From Neelides folsomi (lineage: Eukaryota; Arthropoda; Collembola; Neelipleona; Neelidae), in NCBI GenBank assembly GCA_034687125.1, contig JAQGBZ010000152.1:62001-126000 (forward strand): a DNA stretch of 64,000 bases. The letters are read 5' to 3'. Position 1 is the first letter of the stretch. Each line of letters opens with the position of its first letter. Shown in pieces: positions 11,586 through 25,339 of the stretch. Made by a program: the position numbers and the translations under genes. The notes below the pieces were generated by a model. That model did no database searches. It saw nothing but the letters and a program-made list of their open reading frames with translations, and was not told where the DNA came from.

Positions 11586-13528
11586 GTGAGTTAATGCATA
11601 AATCTTCCATTGAAAATCATCCACTTCAAATAATGGTCGTCAATGAGTATATTACTTACATAATAAGCCAATGAAAAACTGGTAATGGAACAGAGAGTTG
11701 AATAAGTATCGATCCTATATGAAATATATGAGTTGCATACTGATCTTGTTATATCGTAAAATACCGATCCTTTAAATATGAAATTATATACACTGACATT
11801 GTAATCTACAGTAGTATTTATATATGGTATATGAATCCATATAGTTATATGAATTAGGATTATATTTTGTATAAGATTTTGACTGTTTGATAAATATGAG
11901 TGATTCGTCCGTTCACCTTCTCCCATTGAAATTATTTGTTGTGAATGGCCGTCCTCCGTCCTTATATGCCCATTGAGCATCCATAAAGGCGAATATAAAT
12001 ACAGTGTCGAGGGATCTTCGTCTCTCCTCGCGGAAGGGAATAATGAGAAGGTGAAGGCTCCGGAGGACTCACCCGACCATCAAAATCGAGAAGAAAAGAT
12101 CGTCCGGCTCAATGAGAAGGATCTCCATTGAAAAAGGATTCCTTGCCTTTTTCCTCCACGGTGCTAATGGGAAGTGAAAAATTGAGCACGACTCGGAGTG
12201 ACTCTGTTTGTAAATAATAATCAAAGTTGAGTGATGTCCGGATAAACGCACAAGTGTCAAATCCGCCGACTGCGAGGCTTATTAAGCCTTAATTTAGATT
12301 GAATGACCGCGGCGTTGTTGGTCACTTGATAATGGCCAGCCAGACAATTTTGCACCAACATGCACAGGAACGAACCAACGAACCCTCGTGGAACACACGA
12401 AGTCATTCATAATGGGATAAACGAAGAGGTCTCTCGAAATCTTGATAAGATGGGAATTCATTGAAATGACAAACATTTCATTTTAATCAGCCAAGAACCC
12501 GTTCGTTGCCTTCAGACCCAAGTCAGAGCCAAGCCAGAGCTGAGTTCAGGGAGTGTGAAAGATCTTGTATTGTAATATTCATATGCTCCATGAGGATGTC
12601 AAGGAGAGAAGGAAACCACGGGAAATTTGCATCACTCCTTGTACCAGTGTGTGTTCAGAGATGGGAATTGTGGAGAGATGAAGATCAACATAGACGTTTT
12701 TCTCTGAGGGTTTAAATATCTCTCGGATCTTGCTGGTTTTTGCCTTATCAAGTCACGGGATTTCATATTCTCCGCTGTCTCCGCTCCTCCAGACCTCCAA
12801 TCTCACAATAGGGAGATTAAGGAGTCAAAACTATTCATGTCGGCTCCTGGTGAGGAAGAATCACATGTGAAGTTACCAATTCCGGGTCCACGCGTTAACC
12901 GCAACATACCGTAGAACCTTTCTCACAGTAGTGGAATATTCAACTGCGCAGTCAATCTAATTTCATTATCTTTTACATCTCAACATTTTCATAATCTTTT
13001 AACTGTACATATTTCCATTCAGATTCCCTATTCAAAACTAAATATTCAAAAATTTATGACATACTAATGCATTTGGAAATTACACTTACAAGGACTTAAA
13101 CATTCAAAGGCCAAAAGACTCATGTAAACAAAATGCATAAATTACCTAATTAAGTTATATGATTCATTAATTGTATATTTTCATATTTTTTCAAATGCAG
13201 TATTTTATAAGCTACTAAACGCCGGACTTATCTATGAAAATATAATCTAATATTTTTTAATGAAAATACTTTCAATAACTTTTCTTCGGCTTAAATGTAT
13301 TTGATGTCCATTAAAAGGAGTTGTTTATTGTATTTGAAGGTTCCCTGACGCGAGGCGCGGAGAGGTGCGAGGTGAGCTGTGGGTGCCAAGCCACTTGACT
13401 ACTCGGATCTCTACTGTGTGGAAGCAATTTCCTCGACCCGTGCAGTGGGATCTGTGTGGGTAATTCCTAGTGGGTATAATGCATGGGCTCATGGTGAGCG
13501 GCTGACATGGACAGGGAATCCTACTTAC

Positions 13529-13879
13529 AATCCTTGTTAGTAAGGAAGCCCCGACACTTCTGCCGACCACTTTCGGCCCAACTTCTCTCAACTTCCCTCC
13601 ACAAGTTGGAAAGACAATGAAGCCCCGGCGCCGTCGAAGACCAAACACTTCCCCAGAAATCATTATTGTAATCACGACGATGAATATCATGGGGATGAGA
13701 AATAATGGGAAGATAAGAACAACTCCTTCAAACCTCGTTTTTTCCTCCAATCCAATGTGCGAGCCAGGGTTTACATTGTATGCAAATTTGGACGGTCGTG
13801 GGTGATGGGTTCGCAAAGTGTACGCCTTCAGCGGACAATTTTGTACCGGTACAAGTTCCACGTTTGCCCTCGCGTCCAT
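13529..13879 (-). CDS. Candidate exon encoding one membrane-like segment, within CLCA intron 1, same strand
   Basis: A long minus-strand open frame (stop-to-stop about 194 codons) lies in a GC-richer island. From an ATG at 13879 it reads MDARANVELVPVQNCP, then a strongly hydrophobic stretch VVLIFPLFLIPMIFIVVIT around residues 53-73, then basic RRRR and a Gly-rich tail. It reaches a perfect donor GATT|GTAAGT at 13528. If spliced there, the translated piece is 117 codons. No family was recognised and no partner exon was found. An alternative is a chance open frame in a GC-rich patch; an alternative exon of the CLCA gene is also conceivable but phase evidence is lacking. Confidence 0.22.
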
Positions 13880-16800
13880 TACTGTTTGCACCTCCAAATT
13901 ATCCAAATTTGATGAATCTCTTTTCCCGATAAACCAGGAATCGTCTCACCTTTGCAAAATTCCTTAATTGTCCCCTCAGGTCCCTTCAGGTGACTTTTAA
14001 GTTCATGTGAGGAAAGTTAATCTGAGTAATCTGTAAATTATCGCACATCTTGTCACTCCTTATCGTCATTTAGATAAGGGTGTGAAGAATGGGGAATTGA
14101 TTCCTTCTGCCTCGATTGATTAACTTTATGGATTAAACGAACAGATTGCATAACACACTAACGAAACACAATACCTTCAGTTTACTATGGATGTAATACA
14201 CTCTCAAGAAACCTCGCGCATTTCCCCTTCGATTTCTCATGGAGTTCTTAAAGGAGAACTTTTTTCCTTCACATGTAATAATCCTAATATATTAGATTAT
14301 ATAATACACATTTCATACTGTTAGATTTTTCATGATGTTTTAATATGGGCCGTGGAGCTATCGAGAGAGGGAGGGAAAACGAATCGATTAAGGAAGAAAT
14401 TCATTGTACATGGATTGGAAAAGCGGTTGTGTAGTGAGTCGGACATGCCACCGGCGTCCACAATCTCGTGCTCTCATGCAAGAAGTCAACTTCAAAGGGC
14501 GAAATGCCCTCCTTGGTCATGTCAGTATTCCTCTTAATATGGAGAGGAAAGAATACATTGGATGAATTAACTCCCTTTATATAAAAGTATACCTGGGATA
14601 ATAAGGTTTAACCCCTATGTAGTTATACCTTTAGTGTAATGTATCTTAATGGATTTTGTATTTTCATTAGAAGAGGATTTGACCCTCGTCTTCGTCCGCA
14701 ACAACTCCCATACAATTTCCTCATATAAGACCAAATGATTAGCTACAAAAATGTTTTAGATATAAGCCCAAATGATTTGGTATATAAACAAGGCATTTAT
14801 ATGAGAGCTCTAGTTGGAGTGACGTCGACCGAACGTGTCCAGCCCCCTTCAAGGAGAAAATGAGAGTTGGAATTGGATTCTAGGAAAGGAAACGCAAAGG
14901 GCCTCCCTCCAAATGACCCATGGAGGCCCCAACAACACGAATGTACATATCCATATGTATTTTGTAGTACGCAGTCCATGTCAAAACCCCGGGTTCGCCG
15001 CCCGTCACCTTCCCAACTCTTCTTCTAATCTCTTACGTGAAGAAATGGATTGAATCGGGAGGTTATGAGACCTTCCCCTCCCATCACATACATTCCCCAT
15101 CCTCCTTCTCTCATTAAGGGCGAGTCGTTTGAAGGAGAGGGCGACTTTTTCTATTTCTCGGATGAGTAATGAGGAAATCCATTAATTTCCCCCTTCTCTC
15201 CCCGCCCCTCTCCGATGAGGTGAAACATGATGGGTGAACATTGAAGATCCGAGTTCACAATAATGTTCCGCACCCGCCTCTCCCATGCAACCCGCTGCTA
15301 TGCACTCAAAATCATATTAAAAGGGATATGAGAAGTATGGGGAGGGATGTGGATTTGGGAGTAAATAGAGAGTCATCCATCGTGTCGATCCTTCAACCGG
15401 AGCAAGAAGATGTCAAGGGGGCGGGAAAGTGTATGAAACCCGAGGTTGGACGATGATCCTTTCCAAACTATCCGAATTTCCGGTTCATTAACGTCTCCTG
15501 TAAAAAGAACGCTTGTTCCTTCGATTCCCATTTGTTTGGTGAGGAATTTTTTAATAGAAAAATATGAAACTTCCAACCACGTGCAAACCCGCAAATGCCT
15601 TTACATGTAAGAATGTGTTTATAAATTCTGGAACAAATGTCTGGTACTAGGTTTAGTATATGAGCATATATTGTAATATGTATTATTAATGAAGTGTGTA
15701 TGAACAATATGAAGACAGAGAGAATTCATGAGTATTGTACTTGTAAGCATGAGAAAATAATAATTAAATGATATATAGGAGAGATTTTACGAGCGTAATT
15801 CATGCATGTGTGGTATAATTCCATTGGAAGGAATCACATTGGCATGAGACCGCGTGGGCAAGTTCTCTGTCTATGTCAAGAGGTGTGACCGAAGCGTATG
15901 AAATTATAATTATTAGAGAGGAAATGGTTCGGAATAAACGTAGCCTCATGCTGCGACCTCAAAGAGAGGAAGTAGAGGAAATAAATGAGTCCTACTGACT
16001 CGAATTAACCATTTAAAATATATTTTCTTAGCCGTGCACGTAAACGTACAGTCAGAGTCTCCACTGTCACCTTTTGTTTATTCCCTTCCTTGGAATGAAC
16101 TTCTCGGTTTATTTCCCACTTCCTGGGTTTAACTTTGTTGAGACCTCCGGGGGCCTTAGGTGAAGATTGATGTGATCAGCGGCTGATTGCGGTTTCATCT
16201 TCTCCAAATGGACTGCCCCATTTCGCATCTCCATGAGAGATTATAAGAAGCACTCGGGAGGAATTGTGTAAATTTTCTCTTTTCGCATCTCTCAGAGGTG
16301 AAATCCGACGTTTGTTCTCCCAACCACTTTTCACCTAACTTTATGAACCCCATTTACTTTGGCAGAGGTAATGTGGGGATCTTTATTTCCTATTCCGCCC
16401 GCTTCCTCGCCCATCACCCTGATGGAGGAGGAAGAAGGACTTACAACCCGCCTTGTAATAAACTCATAACTTTCTCTTCTCCCACCCGCTCTGAATTTAC
16501 AATTCCCAGGTAAGTTGGAATGGACGGCACGGTTCAATTTTCTCCCGAAAAGGATTATGATTAGGGCCAGTCGGAGTTTGTGGCTATCGGGGCATCTCCG
16601 GGCTCAAATGGTTATTATTATAATTCCCAACCCCCCACGAACCTCCCAACGAGGGCAAATAAAAAGAAGGATTTATTCACGAATTGTATAAGGACTCATT
16701 TCATTCCCCAACTCCGCCCTAAATACTTCCCTTATGAAAAATTATGATTTCTGTCATGAGGAATTCGAGGAGAATAAATTCATCAGCCGACTATAAATAC

Positions 16801-17371
16801 ACGAGATATGTGCATTTATCAACTGCTTATGTTCGTATACCTCCCACTATTACTAAATACATCTACTTAACTCCTTATGAGAAGGAAAACATTTAAATTT
16901 CAAATTTCTTCTCAAATCTCTCCTTTGAATTCCGAATCATTTCTGATAAACTGCCCCAGCCTCCTCATTTCTTTAACCTTATATTTAATAAGGAAAGAAA
17001 AACATCTCATATTTTATGAACCTTTTGAATAAATCCGTCTAGAAATAAAATTCCACCTGATTTTGGCTTCAAGTTGATAATTACATTATGCGGCTCTTAA
17101 ATACTAAATTTCTATTCTTTTAATCTCACAACATTTTCCCAGGCTCCCGTGCACATCACACATACTGTTTCTCGAAGTTTTCTAAGGAGCCGATTTGTCA
17201 CTATCATGCGAGATCCTTTCAAATGTGTAATTTGTGTATGGTATACAAGTTCCAACAGTTCCGGTATGTAACATACAAAGTTCCAAGGATTTATACGCGT
17301 TTCATACGGCATTTAAACCCTTGACTGAATGTGGGAAGATGAAGAATGGAAAGGTCGAGTTTGAAGTTTAC

Positions 17372-17590
17372 CTGCAAGTTCTTGACGAGTTGTTGACATG
17401 TAATTGGCGGGACGTCGTTTCCAACTGCCACGACGAGATCTTCGTAGCCGCCGTGAGAGTTAATCGTCAACCCCGAGCCGGGAGGAAGGATCATTAATCC
17501 AAATATCAGGAATGCGCTCAAAAGGGTCGACCGGGAAGGGTTGGATTCATTTTTAATATTTATTCCAGAGGAATCTGCTGAGAGAATCAT
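17372..17590 (-). CDS. CLCA-like: CLCA-like protein, coding exon 1 (signal peptide and start of N-terminal CLCA domain)
   Basis: First coding exon of a calcium-activated chloride channel regulator homologue, 73 codons from ATG at 17590 to the donor CAG|GTAAAC. The context of the ATG is ACCAAAATG and an in-frame stop lies upstream. Residues 22-40 are hydrophobic (LLSAFLIFGLMILPPGSG) and read as a secretory signal with a long n-region. Then comes GGYEDLVVAVGNDVPP, the signature opening of CLCA N-terminal domains, and CQQLVKNLQ. CLCA proteins are secreted or surface-tethered; vertebrate members self-cleave and modulate TMEM16A-type chloride channels. The exon ends in phase 0, matching the exon at 3739 across a 13.6 kb intron. 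A strong acceptor-like site (TTTGTTTTCCAG) at about 17716 suggests a further upstream noncoding exon. What is inferred is the exact start; the family call rests on this motif plus the downstream exons. Confidence 0.85.
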
Positions 17591-18618
17591 TTTGGTAAAT
17601 TTATCTATTTCTTCGCTCTCGCGTCTTCAAAGGTTTTGTTGGAGTCAGTGGAATTTGGGGGCAGTGATCCAGTCCATTAAAATGAAATACGTGAGCTTCG
17701 CTCCACGATCCGCATATGCTGGAAAACAAACGAAAACATTATTTACAAATGAGTAAATAAATAAATAAAACACGTTCCCTCTTCTTTTGTAAATGTGCAC
17801 AAAGTGGTCCGTTTATTTTGTGACTCAAACCAGACATTACGTAAACCTTTTTACTATTAATTATCAAAGGCAAATTCTTCATAAATTAATAAATTATTAT
17901 CATATGATAATTTGACAAATCCGTTATAAAAAGATAAGCAATGGACAAACATCGCATAAAATTACACAAATCAATGTTTATTTCTAACAAAAATATAAAT
18001 TGTGTGTTTTTCTACATTATCACGAAGGCTGAGTGTATTTAGTTATTCGCAAATAAAAAACAAGATGTTTAATGGCCGCTTTGGGTCTCTGAGTTTCTCC
18101 ACATTCCTCAAATATAACAAAATACATAACACGTCAGAGGTCGAACACTCGCTGAGTCAGCCGCATTTCACAATAGGTCATAAAAGTTGAGCAAGTTTGA
18201 GAAGGTATTTAAAAATTTTTAAGGGAATTATTAAGTTTATTTATGCTTGAACGAATTGGCGTTTCGAAAGTGTAATGTTTTTCCTCTCGAACCTCCAATT
18301 GAACTCTTCGTTTCTACCATGAAATAACAATAAGTTGGTCCACAAGTAGTATGAATTGTATATGATATTTATAATGAGAAGGATATTGGGGGCGGAGACT
18401 CTCGAGATGAAATAAGATTAACGATGAGTAAGTTTGTAAAACTCTCCCTCGAGCTTCATTTCACCTTATTATGATTCCTCATGCGAAATGAGACAGAATT
18501 CTGCAAGTTGTTCTTTACATTCTTAAATAATAAAATAATGCACATAATCCCTCGGCTTCATTCCTTTGAGCTCCGTCAAGTTGTTCCGTTTCGCCCATTG
18601 GAACTTATAAATTAACTA

Positions 18619-18743
18619 TTAACCTTTTATGAGTGGACTGACGAGGGTTGCTCTGGAAAGCTGAAGCAATAATTCACTCACAATCTCCGCCGCATCACTC
18701 ATCTCAATTGAAGGATTGTTCTTCAAAATTGAATCGTCGAATG
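18619..18743 (-). CDS. Candidate terminal coding exon of an unrecognised gene
   Basis: Two bases then 40 codons and a TAA stop. The translation opens FDDSILKNNPSIEMSDAAEI and continues VSELLLQLSRATLVSPLIKG; it is helix-rich and has coding-like composition. The acceptor (CATTATCAG) has a poor pyrimidine tract. An internal GTGAGT at 18680 could be a donor, but reading through gives a sensible C-terminus. The next exon candidate upstream (19017-18953) has matching phase. No family was recognised and no clear poly(A) signal follows. Confidence 0.3.
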
Positions 18744-18952
18744 CTGATAATGCTCAATATGTAATTTATTTATTTAATGCTCATACTCAATAATACTTCC
18801 AGTGGTGAATTTACCCAATGCGAAGGACAGGTCTATAAACAAGTGTGGATTCAAATGGGTGCAAATTCCCTCTTGATGAATTATGATGATGAGGGAGAGG
18901 AGAACAAGTATTTAAATATAAAATGAGCCCATCAACAGCTGGAGAGAAATAC

Positions 18953-19017
18953 CTGACTCGTACAAACATGTGAAACATATGCGAGTCTGTCCCCACCACA
19001 CACAAGGAATATCATTC
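18953..19017 (-). CDS. Candidate exon upstream of the 18619-18743 exon
   Basis: The acceptor TTTTTCCACTTCAAG and donor GAGTCAG|GTATTT bound 65 bases. In the frame ending with one extra base the piece reads NDIPCVWWGQTRICFTCLYES, and its last base completes an Ala codon with the next exon. A second frame is also open. It is Cys- and Trp-rich and unrecognised. Phase agreement is the only link. Confidence 0.18.
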
Positions 19018-22000
19018 CTTGAAGTGGAAAAATTGAACAACATTGTGAGTGGAACATAGCAGGGAGCTGGTTCTCAAATATAAATACATATCTCAAACAC
19101 ATGAATCTCAATTGTTTCCTACTATTCATACATATTAAGTAAAGGCATACATATTAAGTATTTGAGTACACTCTGGATGAAAAATGTACTCGTATTGAAA
19201 TTCACATCGTAATTGAACGATGAATTTCACCGTCCAAGAGATAATGAATGAGAAAGTAATGGAGGATTTGCAACAATTCAATTCGGCCTCAGCCTCTCTG
19301 TCAAACTTCTTCTGGAAGTGTAATTAAGCCGAGAGTGAGTCGGGTGATGGATGGAGATCCACTTTAAAAAAAGTCCAAGCTCAATGCTCTCCTTCACCTT
19401 CACCTACGCTGGGATATAATACATATCTCATAATATTCAATGGAGATAATATTATAAGAATTAATGAAATGATGCTCTTCATACTGTCTGCACCAGATAT
19501 GAATCAAAGTCAGTGAAGCCGCGAGAGACTCGCCCGATCTTATGCAGATAGCCATTCACATCCTCCTTGTAACTACACATTTGTATGGATTATACAACTA
19601 CGTATTACAATTTCTGTACAGGAACAACCTGCTGTAATAGGAATATTGCGGAGATTCAACAATGAGACTCGTTTGGGTCCGGTGTGTGTATGATAGTGAA
19701 ACGAAGAGTCCGAAGGTTAGATCATAGTCTCACATCCTCACAATTAATTGACCAGAGGTCCGTAACTCTTTCCGCTATTTTATATCATAATATGCTATTT
19801 CCTTCACATTCACTTCATATAACATATTTTATATCCTTTTGGAGATATTATGCACAATGAAGAGCCCCTCGATGGAAGGTCGGAAGGGCAAATTCGCGGA
19901 TTCAACCTCAAATGTTGGAATTAAAGGTCGGGCTTTTAATAATGAACTCTAATACACGTACATGACTTTTGAGATCACATTGTGCATACAAGGTAATTAG
20001 CACATGACTCGGGGTTGGTAAAAATTTGAACATTATAAATTTAATTAATTCAATTATTACGATCTTTGAGAGATACTGATAGATATACATTTGTATACCA
20101 GCGATAAGTTTTTTAAGATCTAATATTGGCCAATTTTGAATAATTTGTCCTTCTCAAAAACGAGAAAACAAAGAGAGGAGGAGGAGAATAAGAAAGTATA
20201 ATTAATTTCGCCCTCAGCCCTTCATCTTTTTAAGCCCTTCATCTTCTCAAGACGGTGGTTACAAATATTTAGAATTTCAGAGTTCACTTAATAAACAAAG
20301 TGAGCAAATTGAAGGATCAAAGTGAAAAAAAACTTTCACTTGTTCTTCTTTGGTTTATTTGAAAGGGGAGTATAAAAAGGAGAGTTAAATACTACCTTGG
20401 AGTCTTTAACTATACTTTGTAATTGAGCACCACATCGATTTCAATTAGTTCGACCTAAAGGAACGAACCGGGAATGGAATAAGCCTTGGAGCTCATACAA
20501 AAGAGGGGAGTTTAATAAAGGGCAAAAATCGACTCTCATCATTTTCATCATCATCAATGGCCATAACTTTTCTCTTTCCAAAGATGATTATCTTGCAAAC
20601 CACGGAGAGAGATGATCTCGATTTGAATAAATAAACACGAGGAAAATAATCCTCTCACTTTTCATTAGAGCAAATATTCTCTTCTTGATCATTAACTTCA
20701 ACCCTTCACGAATTCCTTTTTTCCTTCGGGACACACTACCTATCTAAAAGTAAATAATTCACTGATCCTACCATTCTTATTCTTGTATTTATATAAAAAT
20801 ATTGAATTACTTTGTATACTTTGCTATACTTTAATAGTAAAAAAATGTATAAAAAATAGCCTGAAATATTAAATTGGGTTGTTTTGCAGGTATAATAGAT
20901 AGGCGGAACTGAGTGAACTGAGTGAGTGATTGGGTTGGAAAGGCTCATCATTGAATTCGTTTCTCATTTCAATTTCCTATTTGAATTTCATCTCCAATGC
21001 ATTTATTCCTTTTTGAGAGGGGATCAAACAAAGGCGGCAGAGTTATAAATAAGGTAATCAGGATCATGAATGTCCAACTGCACCATTTTCCCTTTTTACG
21101 TCTCAGCCTCCACCTACACGCTCTTTTTATTCTTGTTCCCTAAAAGTCTGAACTTCAGAGACTGGAGGTATTGAATAATACGGCCGTGTTCTATTGAATA
21201 ATATGTTCCATTTGGAAAACATTCGGGAGATGAAAGGGTTTTGGAAATGTTTGTATTGGCAAGATTGACCGGTTTTTCAAAAAATTCTCCGACGTCCTTT
21301 TATCCCGGAAAGAGGGCCTTAATATGGCTAATGTACACAAATTGAAGGAGTTTCCTCCTTTAATGTTTTCTCAACTCCCGGGAGAGGAATGAAAATGGGC
21401 CGACAAGTTTGATCAATGGACCTCCCCTTTCCATTGATGATTGAGCAATTTGGCATTTGGAGAGAGGGAGAGAGAGAAGAAATAGAAATCAAATAGAATG
21501 AAAAGTCTCCTTCATTCCATTTGATTTTTATCTGCATCCGAAAGGAGAGTTTTTTTCTTCATGTTCTTGACTCCGTGTCGTGTCGGAGTGTTTCACCAAC
21601 TCCCGAACAGATCCAACTCTTTACATCTCATTTTTTTCCTTTCGTTACTCCACTGGCCAAGTTGGAACATTGGAACTATTTGAGTAGTTGACTTAAGGAG
21701 CGATTACCGTACAAAGTAGGATTCTAATCACCAGTCCGAATCTTCCAATCGCCTCCATCTCAATTTCATGTACGCGTTTTAGTTTAAACGCTAAGGGAGC
21801 CTGTTCAGGGAAATTCGAGTCAGGAAACACCTGAGTTCCTTTCAACAGCAGTAGCACCAAACGATACAACCAATTCCAATTACTACATCAACTATTTAAC
21901 TCATATATTATACATTCGTTATATTCATTTTCAAAAATACATTACAAGAAGCCCATTGAATGAAAATTTTAATTGTGCTATATAACCATTGGAATGTGCC

Positions 22001-25000
22001 TTTACTATTATTAGGCCTTTACTACTATTTCCCGTGTGCTTCCTTTCCCATATACGTGTGAGATATCCAATTTACTACTGAATGGGTAATACAGTTAGGT
22101 AGGGAAGGAATTAGTGAAATTTCTTTCTAATTCAAGATAAACGGAGGGACATGCCCTGGCTGAACTTCAACTTCTATTAATGAAAAGGGGACTTTGGGTT
22201 CTGATGGGATTGGAATACCAAAGGGGAAAAGTCTCCAAAAATCTCATTTCTCTCAATCTGCCCTACGGATTAGAACGGAACGCGTTGTTGTATTTTATAA
22301 GCCCCAAAACCCATGGGCAATTATTACGAGAAACTAAAAGTCTCATTTACCTTTTATTGACTTAAGGGAAAAAAGATAAATATGACATTTCCCGAGTCGT
22401 TCAACCTCGTCAATTTGCTGTAGGAAAAAAGGTCTGATTTCTCCTTATGCAAACAATACAAGGTTTAAGTTTGGGTTGTTGAGATAAGTAGAGCTGGTTA
22501 TTAAATAGGGCATTTAATATCGTAATTAATTTCTCGTAAATGACCCTATTAGGGCAAAAGGAATTAAAATGGCGGTATAAAATCCCCTTTAAAATTGCTT
22601 TCATAGGGGCTGAGACCTCTTGAGAAAATGAAGATTTTATTTGAAGCTAAAAGGTAATATCATTTCGTAGTAAAAACTCGGCATGTGTGCTTTTACCCAT
22701 TTGATGGACTTTTTACACTCTGGAGTTCTTTACCTCTTTGGGATTACCTTTTAGGCTAAAAGGCGAGAAATAATCAGCATTTGCCGAAAGAATAAAAAAG
22801 GTTCGTGGAGTTCTAAAACACAACAACTTTTCCTTACCTACATGGGCGAGGGGAAATTAGTTCTCTGTTTCATTACCTCTAACAAATGCTCACAAATTCT
22901 TACAAATACACAAAAAGTCATGTCGGGGATGTCGAAGCGATCTTTTTAATTTCTTCATGTTCCTCTAGTATTTTGCTTATAAAGAGATTCCTCATGTCCT
23001 CCCACTGTCCCACTTCTTTTAAGCCTTTTAAACCCAGCTCTTTTCTACTCAGAATGTATAATACTTCATACCAGCAAACACAAACATTGGGTCTGTTCCC
23101 ACCTCCTACCGCCTAATTATTACTTATTATTCGCAGAAAATTAAGCCAATTAATTTCCCCTCGAAAAGAAACCTCACAATTTGGTCGGATGAAAAAATGA
23201 TGGTTGGGGAAGAAACTCGAATCTTTTACTATCGTTATTATCCCTTCCATTTCTTCATGTTTTTCAAACTATTCTTTATTATTGTAAATTTCTACAGTTC
23301 TTATGTTACCCTTGCATATGAAATAACTGATAAGAAAGCTCCTTCTCATATTCGCATTATTGCTCGCCCAGTCGCTCATTAGGAGTTTTTTTAACTACGG
23401 AGTGTAAGATGAACCTCCACATTCAATTTTAATGCTCCCTGGCTCATGAGCCTCGAGAGGTCAACAATAAGCAAAGTAATTGTACACGCATAAGTAGACT
23501 TGTAATATTCCTTTGACTCACCTTCAACTTTTTAATGTCTCGTCATCGGAGGAATTATGGAAAGCTCGAAACCACCTGCATTTGTTTTCAGAAAACAAGA
23601 ATTGACCCTAATGAGTCAAAGGGAAACTGCGGATTTCTTCCCTCGAGTCAATCACAAATCCAAATGAATCACTCTCCAAAAATTCTTTATTCCGCCCAAA
23701 TCTTCAGTAGTTTTGAGTAAATTGAGGGAAAAACTTCGTTTCACCGGAACCGTCAATCAAACTTCAACTCTTCGTATTTTCTTAATAATATTTCCAAATC
23801 TCCACACTCTGCACTTTTCCAAACTTCTCACTGTCAGAGTCAACTTGAGAATTCTCAAAGAATGGGGAGAGAAATATTAAAAGAAGAGCTTCAATGTCAA
23901 TCAGAACTTCCGTAATATTATTCAAAATGTTTTGAATATTCCCTAAGTGGCAATTCACTTCCTTTGATTCCACCGGTCACGAATGGCTTCAACTTGGTTT
24001 AATAAAGACGTAGAAGGAGGTTTAAGATTGCAGGACTTAAGTCGGCCAGGGGCTTAAAATTGAATTGTTATTTGTATTATTCTCGTGAACTGGGCTAACC
24101 GTCGGAAATGCCGGAGACTCAGGTGAGTAAACGCACAGGAATGAGTTAAAGGACGTCCGCTCAGTTCAACGGTTGAGCTGTGACTGGGAACAGAAGGTTC
24201 CAACTCCCCTTCACAACCACCACACTTTTCCCCTATCTCTCTTCAACGTACGTTTGGGTCGTTCGTGAAGGAAACATGCTGAGGTACTCGCGTACATTAA
24301 AGCCTGCTGTATTTCATTCCATTAAATCCATCCCCACTACAATCCATGTACGAATATACAAATAAATACATACAAATACGACTAGGTATATTACATATAC
24401 TAGGTATACGTATTTAATATTACGTATTACTGAACTGGAGGATTTTTCTATGTAGGATTGTTATTATATAAGTCTCCCACTTGAGTGTCAAATGGGATTA
24501 TACCTTTGCCTCGAGGAATCTTTTTAGGCATTTGACCCTTGAGGAAGCACCCTGCCATCAGTCATAGAGGAAATAACCATCTTAAGGAGATGCTACGATT
24601 AGAATCCTCGAGGTTTCCTCTGGTTTTTCCTAGTAACGGAATGAGATTACGGCCCTCCGTCTCAAACATCATTTCATCCCTTAAATAGAAATGGGGTAAA
24701 TCCTAGGGCTTTGCTCAGGGTTATAATACTTATGATTAAATAAGCCCTTCTGCTTTCCTTCGCATTTAAAAAAGTAAAACTTCTCGATTGAAAAGGGAAA
24801 AGGTAAAAAATTACACGGTTTGAAAGATGAAATCATCTGGAATAGATTTTAAAAATTCTTATTATTGTAAGATTTTAAACCAATGTTGCTTTCCTGATGT
24901 GTTGGAATGGTGCCGTTGGTTTGGATCGATTTTAAGTTATTTATGTTAAGTGATTGAGAGATAAGAAAGGAATACACACAATTAATTGAATAGACACTCT

Positions 25001-25339
25001 GAGATTGATAAGATTGATGAATTTAATTGAAAAACCCCAATGACGTATTCGAGATGGAATTCGTCTTAAAGGTATGAGTAGCCGTCAAATTGGTCGTACT
25101 TTCAATGGGAATAAATTTCAAGTTCAATTCAATTTTAGCTGAGGGGCGAAGGAGCGCAATTTCAATTAGAGTTGTAATAGGATTGGAAGAGGGGATGGAT
25201 CCGATTAAATTGAGAATCAATTGGACGAGATAAATAGAACATTGCCCACCTCACCCAACTCCATTGAATGTGGAAGGAGAGGGGAGCGCGATTATTGAAT
25301 TAAACAAAACAGATAAATAAGATCCTCCCAAACCCTCAC

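Larger units (their letters stand above)
3740..17371 (-). other. Intron 1 of the CLCA-like gene (13.6 kb)
   Basis: The stretch lies between the donor CAG|GTAAAC at 17371 and the acceptor TTGTTCCAG at 3740. It is AT-rich with scattered GC-richer islands (for example 13330-13900, 14840-15060, 16130-16510). It contains an (AG)7 run at 4699-4713 and weak candidate exons listed separately. I see no recognisable transposon or RNA gene in it. Confidence 0.75.
17717..25339. other. Mostly noncoding interval upstream of the CLCA-like gene
   Basis: AT-rich sequence with many stops in all frames. Apart from the minus-strand candidate terminal exon near 18.6-19.0 kb, I see no supported gene. A 14-base direct repeat (CATACATATTAAGT) occurs twice around 19127-19159. 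It presumably holds the CLCA promoter close to its left end, but no convincing TATA box was recognised there. Confidence 0.5.

Noticed and set aside
15241..15594. Coding-looking open frames on both strands near 15.2-15.6 kb
   Set aside because: Both strands are open over part of the interval with no splice support or recognised motif.
23528..23577. Strong minus-strand donor GTGAGT with an upstream acceptor
   Set aside because: All three frames contain a stop before the donor.
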